DNA of 64,000 nt from Acidobacteriota bacterium (GTDB lineage: Bacteria; Acidobacteriota; Blastocatellia; UBA7656): assembly GCA_016201275.1 (NCBI GenBank), contig JACQDB010000050.1, forward strand, positions 1-64,000. The letters run 5' to 3'. Positions 45,921 through 55,340 of the stretch are shown one piece after another. The notes beneath the pieces were generated by a model. That model was not told where the DNA came from and did not search any database. It worked only from the letters and a program-made list of their open reading frames with translations. A program made the position numbers and the translations under genes. Positions within the stretch are counted from its first letter, which is position 1. Each line of letters opens with the position of its first letter.

Positions 45921-46730
45921 TCAGGAGAAGAGCGAAGGCTGGACGATCAAGGAAGTTGGATCAACTATTTTTAGATTTAGAAGTCGCTTGAAATCGTTGC
46001 TGCTGGTCGGTGAGTGACCTTGATAGTGATTGTTAAAATAGCCATAAATCGTAGAGGTCTTTTGCGCCAGAATTTGAAAAGCCTCTGACCATTGCGCCAA
46101 CTCTTTGGTGCGATCCAGTTGGATTCGACTGAAGTCCGTCAATTCCCTGGGGCCAAGCCAGCGTGTATAAACGAACGGCGCTTGCAGATTTTCTACCAGT
46201 TGAAAAAGAACTTGCCTGCTGACCCATTTCCCATCCGCTAAAGTCAACGCCACATGGTTTTCGTGCAATTCGGAAACCATAGCCTCTGTGAACCACTTCG
46301 GGTCGCGGAACTCTATCGCAAATTGAAAGTTTTCCGGCAGAAGTTTTAGAAATTTTCGTAAAGATTGTATCTCTGTGGGAGAAAAATCGGGCGGCAGTTG
46401 GATTAAAATACAAGCCAGTTTTTCCCGCAACAAAAGCATACGTTGCAAAAAGCTTTCCAGACAGGTTTGGCTATCTCGCAAGCGGTTTTTGTGCGTGATC
46501 TCTGAAGGCAGTTTGACGGAAAAAGAGAATCCTACAGGGGTTCTATCGTACCAGCCTCGAACTGAATTTTCGGCGGGAATGGCGTAAAATGTCGAGTCAA
46601 TTTCGACCGTATCAAAGACCTTCGCATAGAGCGAGAGCATATCCTTTGATGAGGTTTTGTGTGGATAAAACGAGCCTACCCAGCCCTCATAATTCCACCC
46701 TTGCGTGCCGATGTGAATCGTTGTGGCCAT
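45921..46730 (-). CDS. DUF72 family protein
   Basis: The 269-residue protein matches DUF72 (YecE-like), a TIM-barrel family with no settled function. Motifs: IGTQGWNYEGWVGSFYPHKT at the N-terminus, YAKVFDTVEIDSTFYAIP, FSVKLPSEITHKNRL, FAIEFRDPKWF and VYTRWLGP. Near the C-terminus TIYGYFNNHYQGHSP matches the conserved YFNNH. It is cytoplasmic and full length. Confidence 0.9.
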   Translation of the reverse strand: MATTIHIGTQGWNYEGWVGSFYPHKTSSKDMLSLYAKVFDTVEIDSTFYAIPAENSVRGWYDRTPVGFSFSVKLPSEITHKNRLRDSQTCLESFLQRMLLLREKLACILIQLPPDFSPTEIQSLRKFLKLLPENFQFAIEFRDPKWFTEAMVSELHENHVALTLADGKWVSRQVLFQLVENLQAPFVYTRWLGPRELTDFSRIQLDRTKELAQWSEAFQILAQKTSTIYGYFNNHYQGHSPTSSNDFKRLLNLKIVDPTSLIVQPSLFS

Positions 46731-46782
46731 AAATCATTTATGAGAGAGCCAAGCGAAAACTTTATAGGCCAAGTGGCGGCGC

Positions 46783-47154
46783 TCAACTCGCCGCCTGTGG
46801 GGTTTTCCAATAGCGGCTTTCATAGTATTGCTTGATAAAATCAATTCCCTCTTTGAACATCTCTTTGATGGATTTTTCATCGAGGTCGCCGCCTGAAACG
46901 TCAAAGTTGCCGCCTTCTGTCGGTTTAATGGTGATGCCGCCTTTGGGCGTGATAAATTCAATCAAGCCATCCCAACGCGATTCATCCATCACCACGATGT
47001 GTTGCTCGCCGCCGAAGGCATAAACTTTATCATCGCCGGCTTTCACATAAGACACCCCGTGTTCCTGCCATAGCCAATCTATCAACTCACGCAACTCCGT
47101 CAGTTGTTTGCTGAATGCGCCTTTGAATTCTGTCGGACTTGCAGCCATAGACAT
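46783..47154 (-). CDS. Small hypothetical protein
   Basis: The 123-residue protein is acidic, without signal peptide or membrane segment, and I do not recognise a family. It contains LIDWLWQEHGVSYVKAGDDKVYAFGG and KEMFKEGIDFIKQYY-like helices. ATG at 47154 has GGAGAGATAACT upstream. It lies between the DUF72 and glutaredoxin genes on the same strand. Confidence 0.65.
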   Translation of the reverse strand: MSMAASPTEFKGAFSKQLTELRELIDWLWQEHGVSYVKAGDDKVYAFGGEQHIVVMDESRWDGLIEFITPKGGITIKPTEGGNFDVSGGDLDEKSIKEMFKEGIDFIKQYYESRYWKTPQAAS

Positions 47155-47240
47155 AGTTATCTCTCCGTGTCGGATATTCTCAAAGTCAAAACTACTTCAG
47201 GGTCAAGGTCGAACCAACTGTTCGACGTTCAATGAACCGA

Positions 47241-47456
47241 TCAGCCACGCCCTTCCCAGCCTATCTGTTTTAATTTTCCGTTCTCGACAATTACCGGAAC
47301 CGTCGGGTCGCCATCAGAAAAGCCGAACATCTCTTTGCGATACTCCAGATTATCCTGAGCATTGCGATCATCAAAGGCTATGCCTTTTTGGGTGTAATAC
47401 TCCCTGGCTTTGGCGCAATGTGGACAACCTGGCTTCGTATAAATTATTACGCTCAT
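47241..47456 (-). CDS. Glutaredoxin-like protein
   Basis: The start at 47456 follows CAGGAGATTTTGATC; an upstream open frame adds 24 residues without a site. The 71-residue protein begins MSVIIYTKPGCPHCAKARE, with the CPHC redox pair at residues 11-14, and has TVPVIVENG in place of the TVPxxxI cis-proline loop. A shortened family member of about UxxxGrx type. It probably reduces disulfides. Confidence 0.85.
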   Translation of the reverse strand: MSVIIYTKPGCPHCAKAREYYTQKGIAFDDRNAQDNLEYRKEMFGFSDGDPTVPVIVENGKLKQIGWEGRG

Positions 47457-47641
47457 GATCAAAATCTCCTGAACCTTTATATAAAGTTTCCACTTGGCAA
47501 GTGTAACAGAGCCGGTTTTCACTGCCAAGTTTTCCCCGCATTTGCTGAATGGATTTGAAAGACTCGAATTTCAATGCTATGTTGTGCGTCGGTCGTCATC
47601 GTTTCGGGAAAGTTCATTCAATAAAATCAAAGCCATTCGAT

Positions 47642-48337
47642 ATGGAAAAGAATCGAGATGCGATAAAAAAACACGCCGCGCAAAAAGCTGTAGAATTTGT
47701 TTGTGACGGCCAATTGGTAGGCTTAGGAACCGGGTCAACGACTTGGTTTGCCTTGCAAGCATTAGGAACAAAGGTTCAGCAAGGGCTACGCATACAAGGT
47801 GTGGCGACCTCTTTACAGAGCGAAAAGATCGCGCAAGATTTGGGCATTCCGTTGACCACCCTCAATGACATAGAAAAGTTGGATGTATCCATTGATGGGG
47901 CGGATGAGGTGAACCCTGATTTCCACATGATCAAAGGCGGTGGCGGCGCTTTGACGCGCGAGAAGTTGGTCGCGCTTTCGGCTACTCAACGCATCTTTGT
48001 GATAGATGCACACAAGCAGGTTGTTCGCTTAGGCGAAGGGTTTGCGGTGCCTGTAGAAGTTCTTCCTTTCGCTTGGAAGAAGACCGTCGGTTTGTTGGCC
48101 GCGTTGGGCTGTGAGCCACGCCTCCGCGAACGGCACGACCGGGCATTTGAGACTGATAACGGAAATTACATCGTGGATTGTCGGTTTGCTGGTATAGATG
48201 AAGTCGCCCAACTAGAGAGGCGATTAAAACTGTTGCCGGGGGTAGTGGAAAGCGGTCTCTTTGTGGGGCTGTGTGATGTTCTGATCATCGGTTCTGACAA
48301 CGATGTAGAGGTTCGATACTGCAAGGCCAAACCCTGA
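47642..48337 (+). CDS. rpiA: Ribose-5-phosphate isomerase A
   Basis: Start at 47642 (MEKNRDAIKKHAAQKAVEFV) is chosen by comparison with the family length; the frame is open further upstream without a site. The 231-residue enzyme interconverts ribose-5-P and ribulose-5-P. Motifs: GLGTGSTTWFALQ, LDVSIDGADEVNPDF, IKGGGGALTREK and VEVLPFAWKKT. This is the normal RpiA length. Confidence 0.92.
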   Translation: MEKNRDAIKKHAAQKAVEFVCDGQLVGLGTGSTTWFALQALGTKVQQGLRIQGVATSLQSEKIAQDLGIPLTTLNDIEKLDVSIDGADEVNPDFHMIKGGGGALTREKLVALSATQRIFVIDAHKQVVRLGEGFAVPVEVLPFAWKKTVGLLAALGCEPRLRERHDRAFETDNGNYIVDCRFAGIDEVAQLERRLKLLPGVVESGLFVGLCDVLIIGSDNDVEVRYCKAKP

Positions 48338-48529
48338 AAAGCGGTTTTCCAATGGGGGCAATTGACGGTTAGGCGAGAAACAAAGGCAGCCCATTGAGGC
48401 AGTGGTACGGATAACTTTCAAATACGACTTGAGACTGGAGAAAAGCCCAGCAAAAGACAACGCCAAGTAAAAGAAAGTGCATTGATGAGCATATCTTTGC
48501 GACTACGCTACTGAAAAGGAGGAAACCTT

Positions 48530-48931
48530 ATGAACTATCGCAGCACCACGCAAAAGGTTTTGCTGGGAATCTTGTGCATTTTCGCGGTTCCGTCTATGGC
48601 TGAAACCCCCAAGGTTACCCCGCTTATGACCAGAGAGTTGACTGGTTTGCCAAGCAAGGAAGCCGTGATGCTCACGGTGGAGTATCCGCCGGGCGTTTCA
48701 TCCAGCAAACACAGGCATAACGCGCACACCTTCGTCTATGTCTTGGAAGGTTCCATCATCATGCAGGTCGAAGGCGGGGCAGCCGTGACTTTGGGACCTG
48801 GCCAGACGTTTTATGAATCACCCGATGATGTCCATACGGTCTCAAAGAATGCGAGCGATTCTCAACCAGCTAAGTTTCTAGTCTTTTTTGTGAAGAACAA
48901 GGATGCTCCGGCATTAATCCCTGTGAAATAA
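48530..48931 (+). CDS. Exported cupin-domain protein
   Basis: The 133-residue protein starts at an ATG preceded by AAAGGAGGAAACCTT and has a signal peptide (about residues 8-25, ending PSMA). The mature part is one cupin domain with the metal ligands KHRHNAHTFVYVLEG (H, H, E) and later DDVHTVSKN (H). The ligand or enzymatic role cannot be told. It lies just before the IS1-like element. Confidence 0.85.
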   Translation: MNYRSTTQKVLLGILCIFAVPSMAETPKVTPLMTRELTGLPSKEAVMLTVEYPPGVSSSKHRHNAHTFVYVLEGSIIMQVEGGAAVTLGPGQTFYESPDDVHTVSKNASDSQPAKFLVFFVKNKDAPALIPVK

Positions 48932-49121
48932 AGCGTGCCAGCAATGACAAGAGGATGCACGGCTCGACGCGAAGGCCAGAGCAGGAAGAGAGTGTGGCTT
49001 CTTATCAAGCAATGGCGGTAGTGCGAAAAAAGTAGGGATCGACCAGCAACCAACTGCGCTAGTTTAGCTCCGGGTAGTGGTTCAATCTGGTGAGGCAAGC
49101 GAGATTATAGCGATGAAGAAA

Positions 49122-49574
49122 TCAGCGCAAACCAATCTCGTGCATCACCTCGGATTTTGAGAATGACAAAGTCTTTCGCACAAACCGCGCCAGCCGTTGC
49201 CGCAAGGTATTGTTCCAGCGCTCGACGTGTGCCGTCTGGCCACTCTGTTTGCCCACTGCCGTGTGTTGCTCATCGGGGATCACCTGCTGATAGGCTTGCC
49301 AAAAATCGCTGTAACAATGGCCGCTGCGGTAAGCTTCGGGAATCTGCTCCCAAAGCTTGCGGCAACTGGCCTTACTGCGGTCGCCAATTACATAGGCGAC
49401 AACCTGTCGAGTCAGCCGACACAAGGCAATCCAAACCCAGCGTTTGTTGGTTTTTTTCAACACCAATGACCACAATTCATCCAATTCCAAGGTCGTTTGT
49501 TCAGCCTCATCCGGCGCGGGCTGGCGCAATGTCTGCGTCAAGGGCGGCAAGCTCAAGTCTTTTTTTTTAGCCAA
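49122..49574 (-). CDS. insB: IS1 transposase InsB part
   Basis: The 150-residue frame carries the catalytic region: LELDELWSLV, CYSDFWQAYQ and the conserved C-terminal HVERWNNTLRQRLARFVRKTLSFSKS. In IS1 it is made as InsAB' by -1 frameshifting from insA at an A run. Here a run of nine A (49560-49568 on the complement) lies in the overlap, so a fused product of about 230 residues is expected. Intact. Confidence 0.85.
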   Translation of the reverse strand: MAKKKDLSLPPLTQTLRQPAPDEAEQTTLELDELWSLVLKKTNKRWVWIALCRLTRQVVAYVIGDRSKASCRKLWEQIPEAYRSGHCYSDFWQAYQQVIPDEQHTAVGKQSGQTAHVERWNNTLRQRLARFVRKTLSFSKSEVMHEIGLR

Positions 49575-49816
49575 CCGCTAACGGTGTTGCGAGCCACGCC
49601 GAAGGTGCGTGTCAGGCCGCGCAGAGAAGAGCGTTCTTCGTAAGCGCGCAGAATCTCTTCACGCTCGGCTTCGCTATAGCCCAGCGCCTGCGGATTGTCA
49701 CGACGGCTACGGTTGCAGTCTTTACCGTGATAGCGTTGTTTGCCATTGCGGGTCAGCCCGTTGCGAAGCAGATTCTCACTCCCGCAATGACAGCATTTAA
49801 TCGTGATCGTAACCAT
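49553..49816 (-). CDS. insA: IS1 InsA, zinc-finger DNA-binding part
   Basis: The 87-residue protein has the InsA zinc finger (KCCHCGSENLLRNGLTRNGKQRY, partial) and a C-terminal helix-turn-helix (SLRGLTRTFGVARNTVSGWL). It ends right after the A run that is the likely frameshift site. It binds the ends of the element and represses transposition in IS1. Confidence 0.85.
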   Translation of the reverse strand: MVTITIKCCHCGSENLLRNGLTRNGKQRYHGKDCNRSRRDNPQALGYSEAEREEILRAYEERSSLRGLTRTFGVARNTVSGWLKKKT

Positions 49817-49872
49817 AGGTTGAGGCTACCACCCTCACCCTTTTGAGCTACTACCGAAGGATGAAAGGCATG

Positions 49873-50248
49873 GCCGGGTGCGATGAAAAGTGAGACTCAG
49901 TTTCGGACAATGGTTTGATAAACCGTTTTCGCCCATGCGAGCTGGCAGCCCTGAAAGGGCGCTATTCAATAGTCCAGTCCAACGGGCTGGGGACGCACGA
50001 GCCAGTAATTTCCAGCCCTGAAAGGGCGTCATCGTTGACCGCGTGAGGCCGTATTGCGCCCTTGCAGGGCTAGTCTTTGGGCCTGAAAAAACGAATGTCC
50101 TACCGGGAGAGCAATTGCGCCCTTGCAGGGCTGGTCTTTGGGACGGCCTCTTGCTTGGCGCGCTGCACCAAGCTATTGAATAGCGCCCTTTCAGGGCTGG
50201 GAAAAGGAAGTTTTTTTTGAGGGAGTCCCACTTTTCATCGCACCCGGC
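49873..50248. repeat. MITE-like element with nested inverted repeats, 376 bp
   Basis: The ends GCCGGGTGCGATGAAAAGTG... (49873-49898) and its complement (50223-50248) match over 26 bases with one mismatch. Just inside lies a second perfect inverted pair of 27 bases (49946-49972 and 50173-50199; CAGCCCTGAAAGGGCGCTAT is its first part). Between them are further copies of the CAGCCCTGAAAGGGCG-like hairpin and two GCCCTTGCAGGGCT hairpins. No protein is encoded. It adjoins the IS1 element at 49855. Confidence 0.65.
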
Positions 50249-50449
50249 ATCGCCAATGAGGGTGACTGTGGCTTTTGCAATAAACTCGGTTGTGTTATGG
50301 TTTCACGGTGAATCAGACGAGCGACCATCATTTGTGTAGTCACCTAACACAACCGTCTCGGATTGCTCAAGCGGAACCTTTGCGCTCGCTCTACAGCAGT
50401 TGAGTTCAACTTAATTCCCCTTTCAGAAATGCGGCAGAGTGGAACACTA
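50249..50449. other. Leader region before the pyruvyl transferase gene
   Basis: No gene supported in these 201 bases. The frame of the next gene is open from 50363, but the best ribosome site and start are at 50450. Confidence 0.4.
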
Positions 50450-51826
50450 ATGAAAGACCATGAGTGGCAGATCGGATTGTTTGGCACCTTCGATGTCGAA
50501 AACTATGGCGATCTGCTTTTCCCACTGATCGCCGAGAAGGAATTGAGCGAACGATTAGGCAAGGTGAATCTTCGGCGATTCTCTTACCATGCCAAAACGA
50601 CACCCGACTGGCCCTATATAGTCACCTCGTTGACCCAACTGCCAGAGATTGCTGCCACGCTCGACGCCATACTCATTGGCGGCGGGTTCATTGTTCGCTT
50701 TGACAAAGACATCGCTCCCGGATACGGTTCGCCGACACCGATGATTCATCACCCTACAGGCTACTGGTTATCCCCCGCCTTAATCGCTTTGCAGCACAGC
50801 ATTCCACTGATTTGGAGTGCGCCGGGTATGCACTGCAACGACATTCCTGCTTGGGCTGAACCGCTGATGGAATTGGCGCTTACCAACAGTCGCTACGTAA
50901 CGGTGCGCGACGAGCCATCGCAGGCGGCGCTAGCTCGATTCGCCAAACGCGACCAAATCGCTGTGATGCCTGACACCGGCTTTGGCATTTCCCGTTTGCT
51001 TAATGAGCGACAGCCCTCAGCCGAATTCCGTCGCCTGCGAAACGACATCGGGTTGAGCGATCCCTACATCATCGTCCAGTCCACTGGCTATCTAAGCTCC
51101 TTCCTGGGCTTCGTCAAGCAGCATTCTCGTCGGCTGAAAAATATTCGTTTCCTGGTGCTGCCTATGGCACCTGTACTTGGCGAACACGAAGCGATTTTGG
51201 GCAATGACCTGCCTGGGCAAGTCCGCTTACCCGTCTGGCCGCATCCACTGCTGCTGGCGGAGTTCATTAGTCAGGCGGCGGCGGTCGTCGGTTACAGCTA
51301 TCATCTGGCGATCACCGCGCTTGCGTGTGGCGTACCCGTATTCTATGGGGCTGACCTCTCCGTCGGAAAATACACCGCACTGTCGGGCTTCGAGACCATT
51401 TATCCTCTGCCGGAAGCGAGTGCGCTGAACTCCAATGATTTCCTGCAACGCCTGGGAAAAACCCTGCCCGAACCTTTAGCCCTTGCCGCCCGCAATCAGT
51501 TAGCCACGCACTGGGATCGCGTCGCCGCCGAAATCACTTCTGGAGCCACCGACACACAACCGGCTGTCAACCGCTTCTGGCAAGCGCTGCCGGGTCTGCT
51601 GGAGAGCGCTGCGACGGGCCGGGAATCAATACCTCACCCGTCGGCTGCCGAAAACGCCGAGCCGCAGGGGCGTATTACCGAGTTGGCTACCCTGCTGAGA
51701 CAGGCGCACACGGAGATCGTAGTGCGGGATGAGCGTATTGCTTTACTCCATAATTCACCGTCAATGAAAGTCACAGCCCCGCTGCGGTTCCTGATGCGAA
51801 AGATGAAACGCTTGGTGGGAAAATAG
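50450..51826 (+). CDS. Polysaccharide pyruvyl transferase family protein
   Basis: ATG at 50450 (MKDHEWQIGLFGTFDVENYGDLL) has GGAACACTA upstream. The 458-residue protein has the family's N-terminal region (GLFGTFDVENYGDLLFPLIAEKEL), IGGGFIVRFD, the middle YVTVRDEPSQAAL, VMPDTGFG and the end GYSYHLAITALACGVPVFYG, which match CsaB/WcaK-type enzymes that put pyruvyl ketals on exopolysaccharides. A C-terminal helical tail (RITELATLLRQAHTEIVVRD) is like those of glycosyltransferases in O-antigen clusters. Followed after nine bases by a 2OG oxygenase pseudogene. Confidence 0.85.
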   Translation: MKDHEWQIGLFGTFDVENYGDLLFPLIAEKELSERLGKVNLRRFSYHAKTTPDWPYIVTSLTQLPEIAATLDAILIGGGFIVRFDKDIAPGYGSPTPMIHHPTGYWLSPALIALQHSIPLIWSAPGMHCNDIPAWAEPLMELALTNSRYVTVRDEPSQAALARFAKRDQIAVMPDTGFGISRLLNERQPSAEFRRLRNDIGLSDPYIIVQSTGYLSSFLGFVKQHSRRLKNIRFLVLPMAPVLGEHEAILGNDLPGQVRLPVWPHPLLLAEFISQAAAVVGYSYHLAITALACGVPVFYGADLSVGKYTALSGFETIYPLPEASALNSNDFLQRLGKTLPEPLALAARNQLATHWDRVAAEITSGATDTQPAVNRFWQALPGLLESAATGRESIPHPSAAENAEPQGRITELATLLRQAHTEIVVRDERIALLHNSPSMKVTAPLRFLMRKMKRLVGK

Positions 51827-51835
51827 AGGCAGTAG

Positions 51836-52655
51836 ATGATAGACTTCGCGCAAATCACAAAACAACCGTTGCAAACTCAGCCGTTTGTTTGGGGCGTGGT
51901 CAGCAACCTATTTTTACCGCAAGACGCAGCCGCCTTAGCCACTTCTTTTCCCTCTGATCAGTTCAAAACCGTTAGCGGCTACGGTGGCGAGAAAGACTAT
52001 GAATATGAGGCGCGCCCACTGATTGCAATGGGAGCCAACTCGATAGCTTATCCTGAAAAATTGAGCGCAGCGTGGTTAGAATTAGCGCACGATTTTCTCT
52101 CGCCGGAATATCGCGAGGTAATGTCAAAGCTGACCGGATGCGATTTAACTGCCGTGCCGATAGAGGCGAATGTTTTCCACTATGGGCCTGGGGCGTGTCT
52201 TGGTCCGCACCCTGACCTAGCTGATAAACTGGTTACCCAAGTAATCTATTTCAATCCGTTCTGGGGCCGAGAAGATGGCGGCTGCCTGACCATTTTGCGC
52301 TCCGCCGATCCCGCAGACATCTGTGCCGAAATCCCCCCCTCGTTGGCAGTTCCGTCGTGCTGGTGCGTTCAGAAAACTCTTGGCACGCGGTCTCGCGTGT
52401 CCGTAAGAACTGCCGCACCTCGCGGCGTAGCCTGACGCTTACCTTCTATCGCCCCGGTTCCGTTAGTTCAATGTGGCCGCCTCATGACCTCCCACTGCTA
52501 CACGACTTTGATTTGCCTGCCGAGGATATTCAGACGCACGGTTTAACTACCTCATGGGCGCGCTGGCGGAACAGGATTACAACGTGGAGGACTTAATACG
52601 GATCATCAGCGAGGAGAGGCTCTGGGGTGGTAAGCGGTTCCTAAAGGGTGAATAA
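51836..52655 (+). pseudogene. Frameshifted 2OG-Fe(II) oxygenase
   Basis: The first frame (199 residues) has LGPHPDLADKLVTQVIYFNPFWG, with the HxD iron ligands, and then leaves the family at about 52335, where CCCCCCC occurs. A second frame from about 52350 continues with ENSWHAVSRV, the expected third ligand His and Arg, to about 52540. A third frame continues with NYLMGALAEQDYNVEDLIRIIS to a stop at 52653-52655. So two indels separate a once-intact prolyl-4-hydroxylase-like gene. It may be dead, phase-variable at the C7 tract, or a sequencing error. Cofactors would be Fe(II) and 2-oxoglutarate. Confidence 0.8.
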
Positions 52656-52836
52656 TCAAAGTGCCGGGATAAGGGCTTGGCTCAATGGTTTGCCAAATCC
52701 CAACTCTGTATGGCGGGTTAATTCTCTTCTTTTGAGCAAAACACAACTGTCGAGTTGGTTACCTTCATCCGGCCAACTTCATAAACAATCGGTAGGTTCC
52801 GAGTGACGTAGAAGGTTCCTACTCAGGAGAAGTGAC

Positions 52837-53145
52837 GTGGACGACTTGCAATGGCGCGAAGGACTTTTTGAGAGCTTTGATAAACTGGTGGAAATTGAAG
52901 TCTGCAAACAGAAATCTCTAGTGCCGGAAAACAACAAAATTCTGCGCGGCTTTCAATATCTGAAAACCGACACTATTTCTGTAGGTGACTACTGTTGGAA
53001 CGGCGATTGTGTGAATTGCCAAATCTGGTATGAGGCCGACGCCGGGGAAATCAAAGGCGCGCTGGCCTGCAAAATGTATGTCCGCGAAGGACTCGTCATC
53101 TCCGCTTTAAGCGCCGAACTGCAAGAAGATTTGTTCGGGGATTAA
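52837..53145 (+). CDS. Small cysteine-containing protein
   Basis: A 102-residue protein starting at GTG after CAGGAGAAGTGAC. It has CKQKSLVPENNKILRGF and the cluster CWNGDCVNCQIWYE with four Cys in the C-terminal half (with one later, LACKMY), suggestive of a metal or Fe-S site. No family name comes to mind. It is not part of an evident operon. Confidence 0.65.
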   Translation: MDDLQWREGLFESFDKLVEIEVCKQKSLVPENNKILRGFQYLKTDTISVGDYCWNGDCVNCQIWYEADAGEIKGALACKMYVREGLVISALSAELQEDLFGD

Positions 53146-53318
53146 TCGTTGCAGGCGATTCGTCCGGGGCTTCGCCGGAACCGAATTTCCGATGCAGAAT
53201 ATTTTTGACGCTCTGGGATTTGGCGCGAAGGTTCTCTAAAGGTTGTATGCCATAGCGATGTACAACGCAATATGTTGAGGTCATGCGCGAAAGCAACGGG
53301 AGCGCTAGGTTTTTCGCT

Positions 53319-53957
53319 TCAAGCTTTCGATTTGAAAACATAGCGATGAATCATATCGCTTAGGGCGTCTATGGCGCGCTCTTTATCGAAGTCGCAAAAC
53401 CCTGTGATGTAGTCCTGCGATAAATCAAAGACCACTCGATGTACGATAAAGGCAGCGGCGTCCGGCTCAACCTCCCAAGTTAAATTGGCCTTCTTCGCCA
53501 GCGCAATCAACTCGCGCAGTTTGGAGATGGAGCGCTGCATAATCGCTTTGCGACGTTCGGCAAATTCCGCATCCTTCATCACCATTTCGTGGATCGCCCG
53601 CTGTATGCCTAAAAAAATTCCTTTGTCATCCAGAGCGCTGGCCACCGAATGCCGTATATTGGCGCGCACATCGGAATCGAAGAGATGCTCAGGGCCTATG
53701 CTCTCGAAAATGTTTTTGGAAATCTCGTCGGCCAGGCGGTCAAAGATGACCAGCAGCAATTGGCGCTTGTCTTGAAAATAGGTATAAAAAGAACCGACGC
53801 TGACGCCAGCGGCGGCGGCTATATCGTTCGAGGTCGTCTTTTCGTAACCGCGCTGTTGGATAAGGGAGATCGCCGCTTGAATGATCTTTTCTTTCGTCTG
53901 TTTGCTGCGGGCTTGCTTGGGTGCTGATGATTGATTTGCCGTCAAGGAATCGGCCAT
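53319..53957 (-). CDS. TetR-family transcriptional regulator
   Basis: ATG at 53957 follows GGAGGAAGGC and gives 212 residues; four extra codons upstream are less likely. The N-terminal TetR DNA-binding domain spans about 18-64 (KIIQAAISLIQQRGYEKTTSNDIAAAAGVSVGSFYTYFQDKRQLL). The ligand-binding C-terminal part is typical but not identifiable. The regulated gene is unknown, and no divergent gene overlaps its promoter. Confidence 0.9.
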   Translation of the reverse strand: MADSLTANQSSAPKQARSKQTKEKIIQAAISLIQQRGYEKTTSNDIAAAAGVSVGSFYTYFQDKRQLLLVIFDRLADEISKNIFESIGPEHLFDSDVRANIRHSVASALDDKGIFLGIQRAIHEMVMKDAEFAERRKAIMQRSISKLRELIALAKKANLTWEVEPDAAAFIVHRVVFDLSQDYITGFCDFDKERAIDALSDMIHRYVFKSKA

Positions 53958-54087
53958 GCCTTCCTCCATTTCATTGAATTAAAATTTACTATATCAGCTA
54001 AACCGTTGCGGCGTCATGCACAACCAATAGGCTGATCGTGAAGTCGCAAGATGGCATAACCGCTACCAGCACTTTTGTCCGTAAAAA

Positions 54088-54128
54088 AAAGAGAGACTCT
54101 TTACCCCTTCAAAGAATCTCTCTTTTTA
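54088..54128 (-). terminator. Terminator after mqnE
   Basis: AAAGAGAGATTCTT and AAGAGTCTCTCTTT (minus strand) pair over 14 bases with one G-U, followed by a long T run. It lies about 60 bases after the mqnE stop. Confidence 0.7.
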
Positions 54129-54188
54129 CTTTAAGTTTACTTTTACTTCAAGTCTTACGGTTAAACAAGCTTCGAGGCTTTCGGCCTT

Positions 54189-55340
54189 TTAATTCAGAAT
54201 TGGCAAAGGTTGTGAGATCACCTTCGATGGCGGAAGGCGGCGGTCTAAGGGAATCGGATTATAAAGCGTGTCGCGTTCAATGGGAATTCTGCCTGCGCCT
54301 TTAATCAATTCTTCAATGCCCGATTTAGTCAGATGATTCTCATTGCCTTCCGCTAAATATGATTCCATCAACGTCCCGCCGTCGTTGATCGTGCCATCCA
54401 AATCGTCGGCTCCGAAACGCAGCGCCACTTGAGCGATATTTTTTCCCAGCATCACCCAATAGGCTTTGATGTGCGGGACATTATCCAAAAGCAAACGCGA
54501 GACGGCTATGGTTTTCAAGCTGTCAATTGCCGACGGGCCGGGAAGGTGCGCCAGATCGGTGCCCTGTGGATGAAAGGCCAGCGGGATAAAACACATGAAG
54601 CCTTTGGTCTTGTCCTGCAAGGTTCTGAGTTGAAGCAGATGATCTACACGGTCTTCGATGGATTCGATGTGACCATAGAGCATGGTGGCGTTGGTCTTGA
54701 GGCCTTGACCATGAACTTTTTCGGAAAGCTCAAGCCAGCGTTCCCCGGAAGTTTTATGGGCGCAAATTTTACTCCGCGTCGGCTCACCTAAAATCTCCGC
54801 GCCGCCACCCGGGCAACTATCCAGCCCTGCTGCAATCAGTCCTTGAATCACCTCTTCATCGCTCAAGCGACAAATGCGCGTCAGGTGATCAAGCTCGACC
54901 ATAGTAAAGGCTTTCAAGTGCATATCGGGAAAATGGCGTTTCAATTCGCTCAACAACGAAGTGTAATAATCGAATTGCAAGCGCGGATGCAGACCGCCAA
55001 CGATATGCAATTCACGAGCGCCTTCCTGATAAGCTCTGGCGGCAATCTCTACACATTCTTCTACAGACCATTCGTAGGCTTCCGGGTGACGAACGCGGCG
55101 ATAGAAGCCGCAGAAGGCGCAATCGGAAACACAGACGTTGGTATAGTTCAGGTGGCGATTGACATTGTAAAAGGTAAAATCACCGTTCATTCGCTCACGC
55201 ACTCGATTCGCCATCGCGCCAAGGGCGATCAAGTCAGCGCTTGCAAATAGCGACACGCCATCTTCAAACGAAAGGCGCTCGCCATCTTCAACCTTGGCGG
55301 CTATCGCTTTCAATTCGGCTGGAAAAAAACTCGCTTGCAT
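54189..55340 (-). CDS. mqnE: Aminodeoxyfutalosine synthase (MqnE)
   Basis: ATG at 55340 follows GGGAGAATCT. The 383-residue radical SAM enzyme has [12 protein letters not shown] (CxxxCxxC, about residue 73) that binds the cluster. Further signatures: [36 protein letters not shown] and the C-terminal [13 protein letters not shown]. It converts chorismate-derived enolpyruvylbenzoate to aminodeoxyfutalosine, an early menaquinone step. Other mqn genes are not in the window. MqnC is the close alternative, but the N-terminal length and GGGAEI fit MqnE. Confidence 0.9.
   Translation of the reverse strand: MQASFFPAELKAIAAKVEDGERLSFEDGVSLFASADLIALGAMANRVRERMNGDFTFYNVNRHLNYTNVCVSDCAFCGFYRRVRHPEAYEWSVEECVEIAARAYQEGARELHIVGGLHPRLQFDYYTSLLSELKRHFPDMHLKAFTMVELDHLTRICRLSDEEVIQGLIAAGLDSCPGGGAEILGEPTRSKICAHKTSGERWLELSEKVHGQGLKTNATMLYGHIESIEDRVDHLLQLRTLQDKTKGFMCFIPLAFHPQGTDLAHLPGPSAIDSLKTIAVSRLLLDNVPHIKAYWVMLGKNIAQVALRFGADDLDGTINDGGTLMESYLAEGNENHLTKSGIEELIKGAGRIPIERDTLYNPIPLDRRLPPSKVISQPLPILN

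Larger units (their letters stand above)
49073..49855 (-). mobile_element. IS1-family insertion sequence
   Basis: The element is 783 bp, the normal IS1 length, between imperfect inverted repeats (GGTAGTGGTTCAA... at 49073 and TTGAGCTACTACC ending at 49855). It contains overlapping insA and insB frames on the minus strand. No target duplication is obvious. Confidence 0.8.

Noticed and set aside
46734..46961. 75-codon minus-strand frame overlapping the 123-residue hypothetical gene
   Set aside because: It overlaps a gene with a good ribosome site and has no domain.
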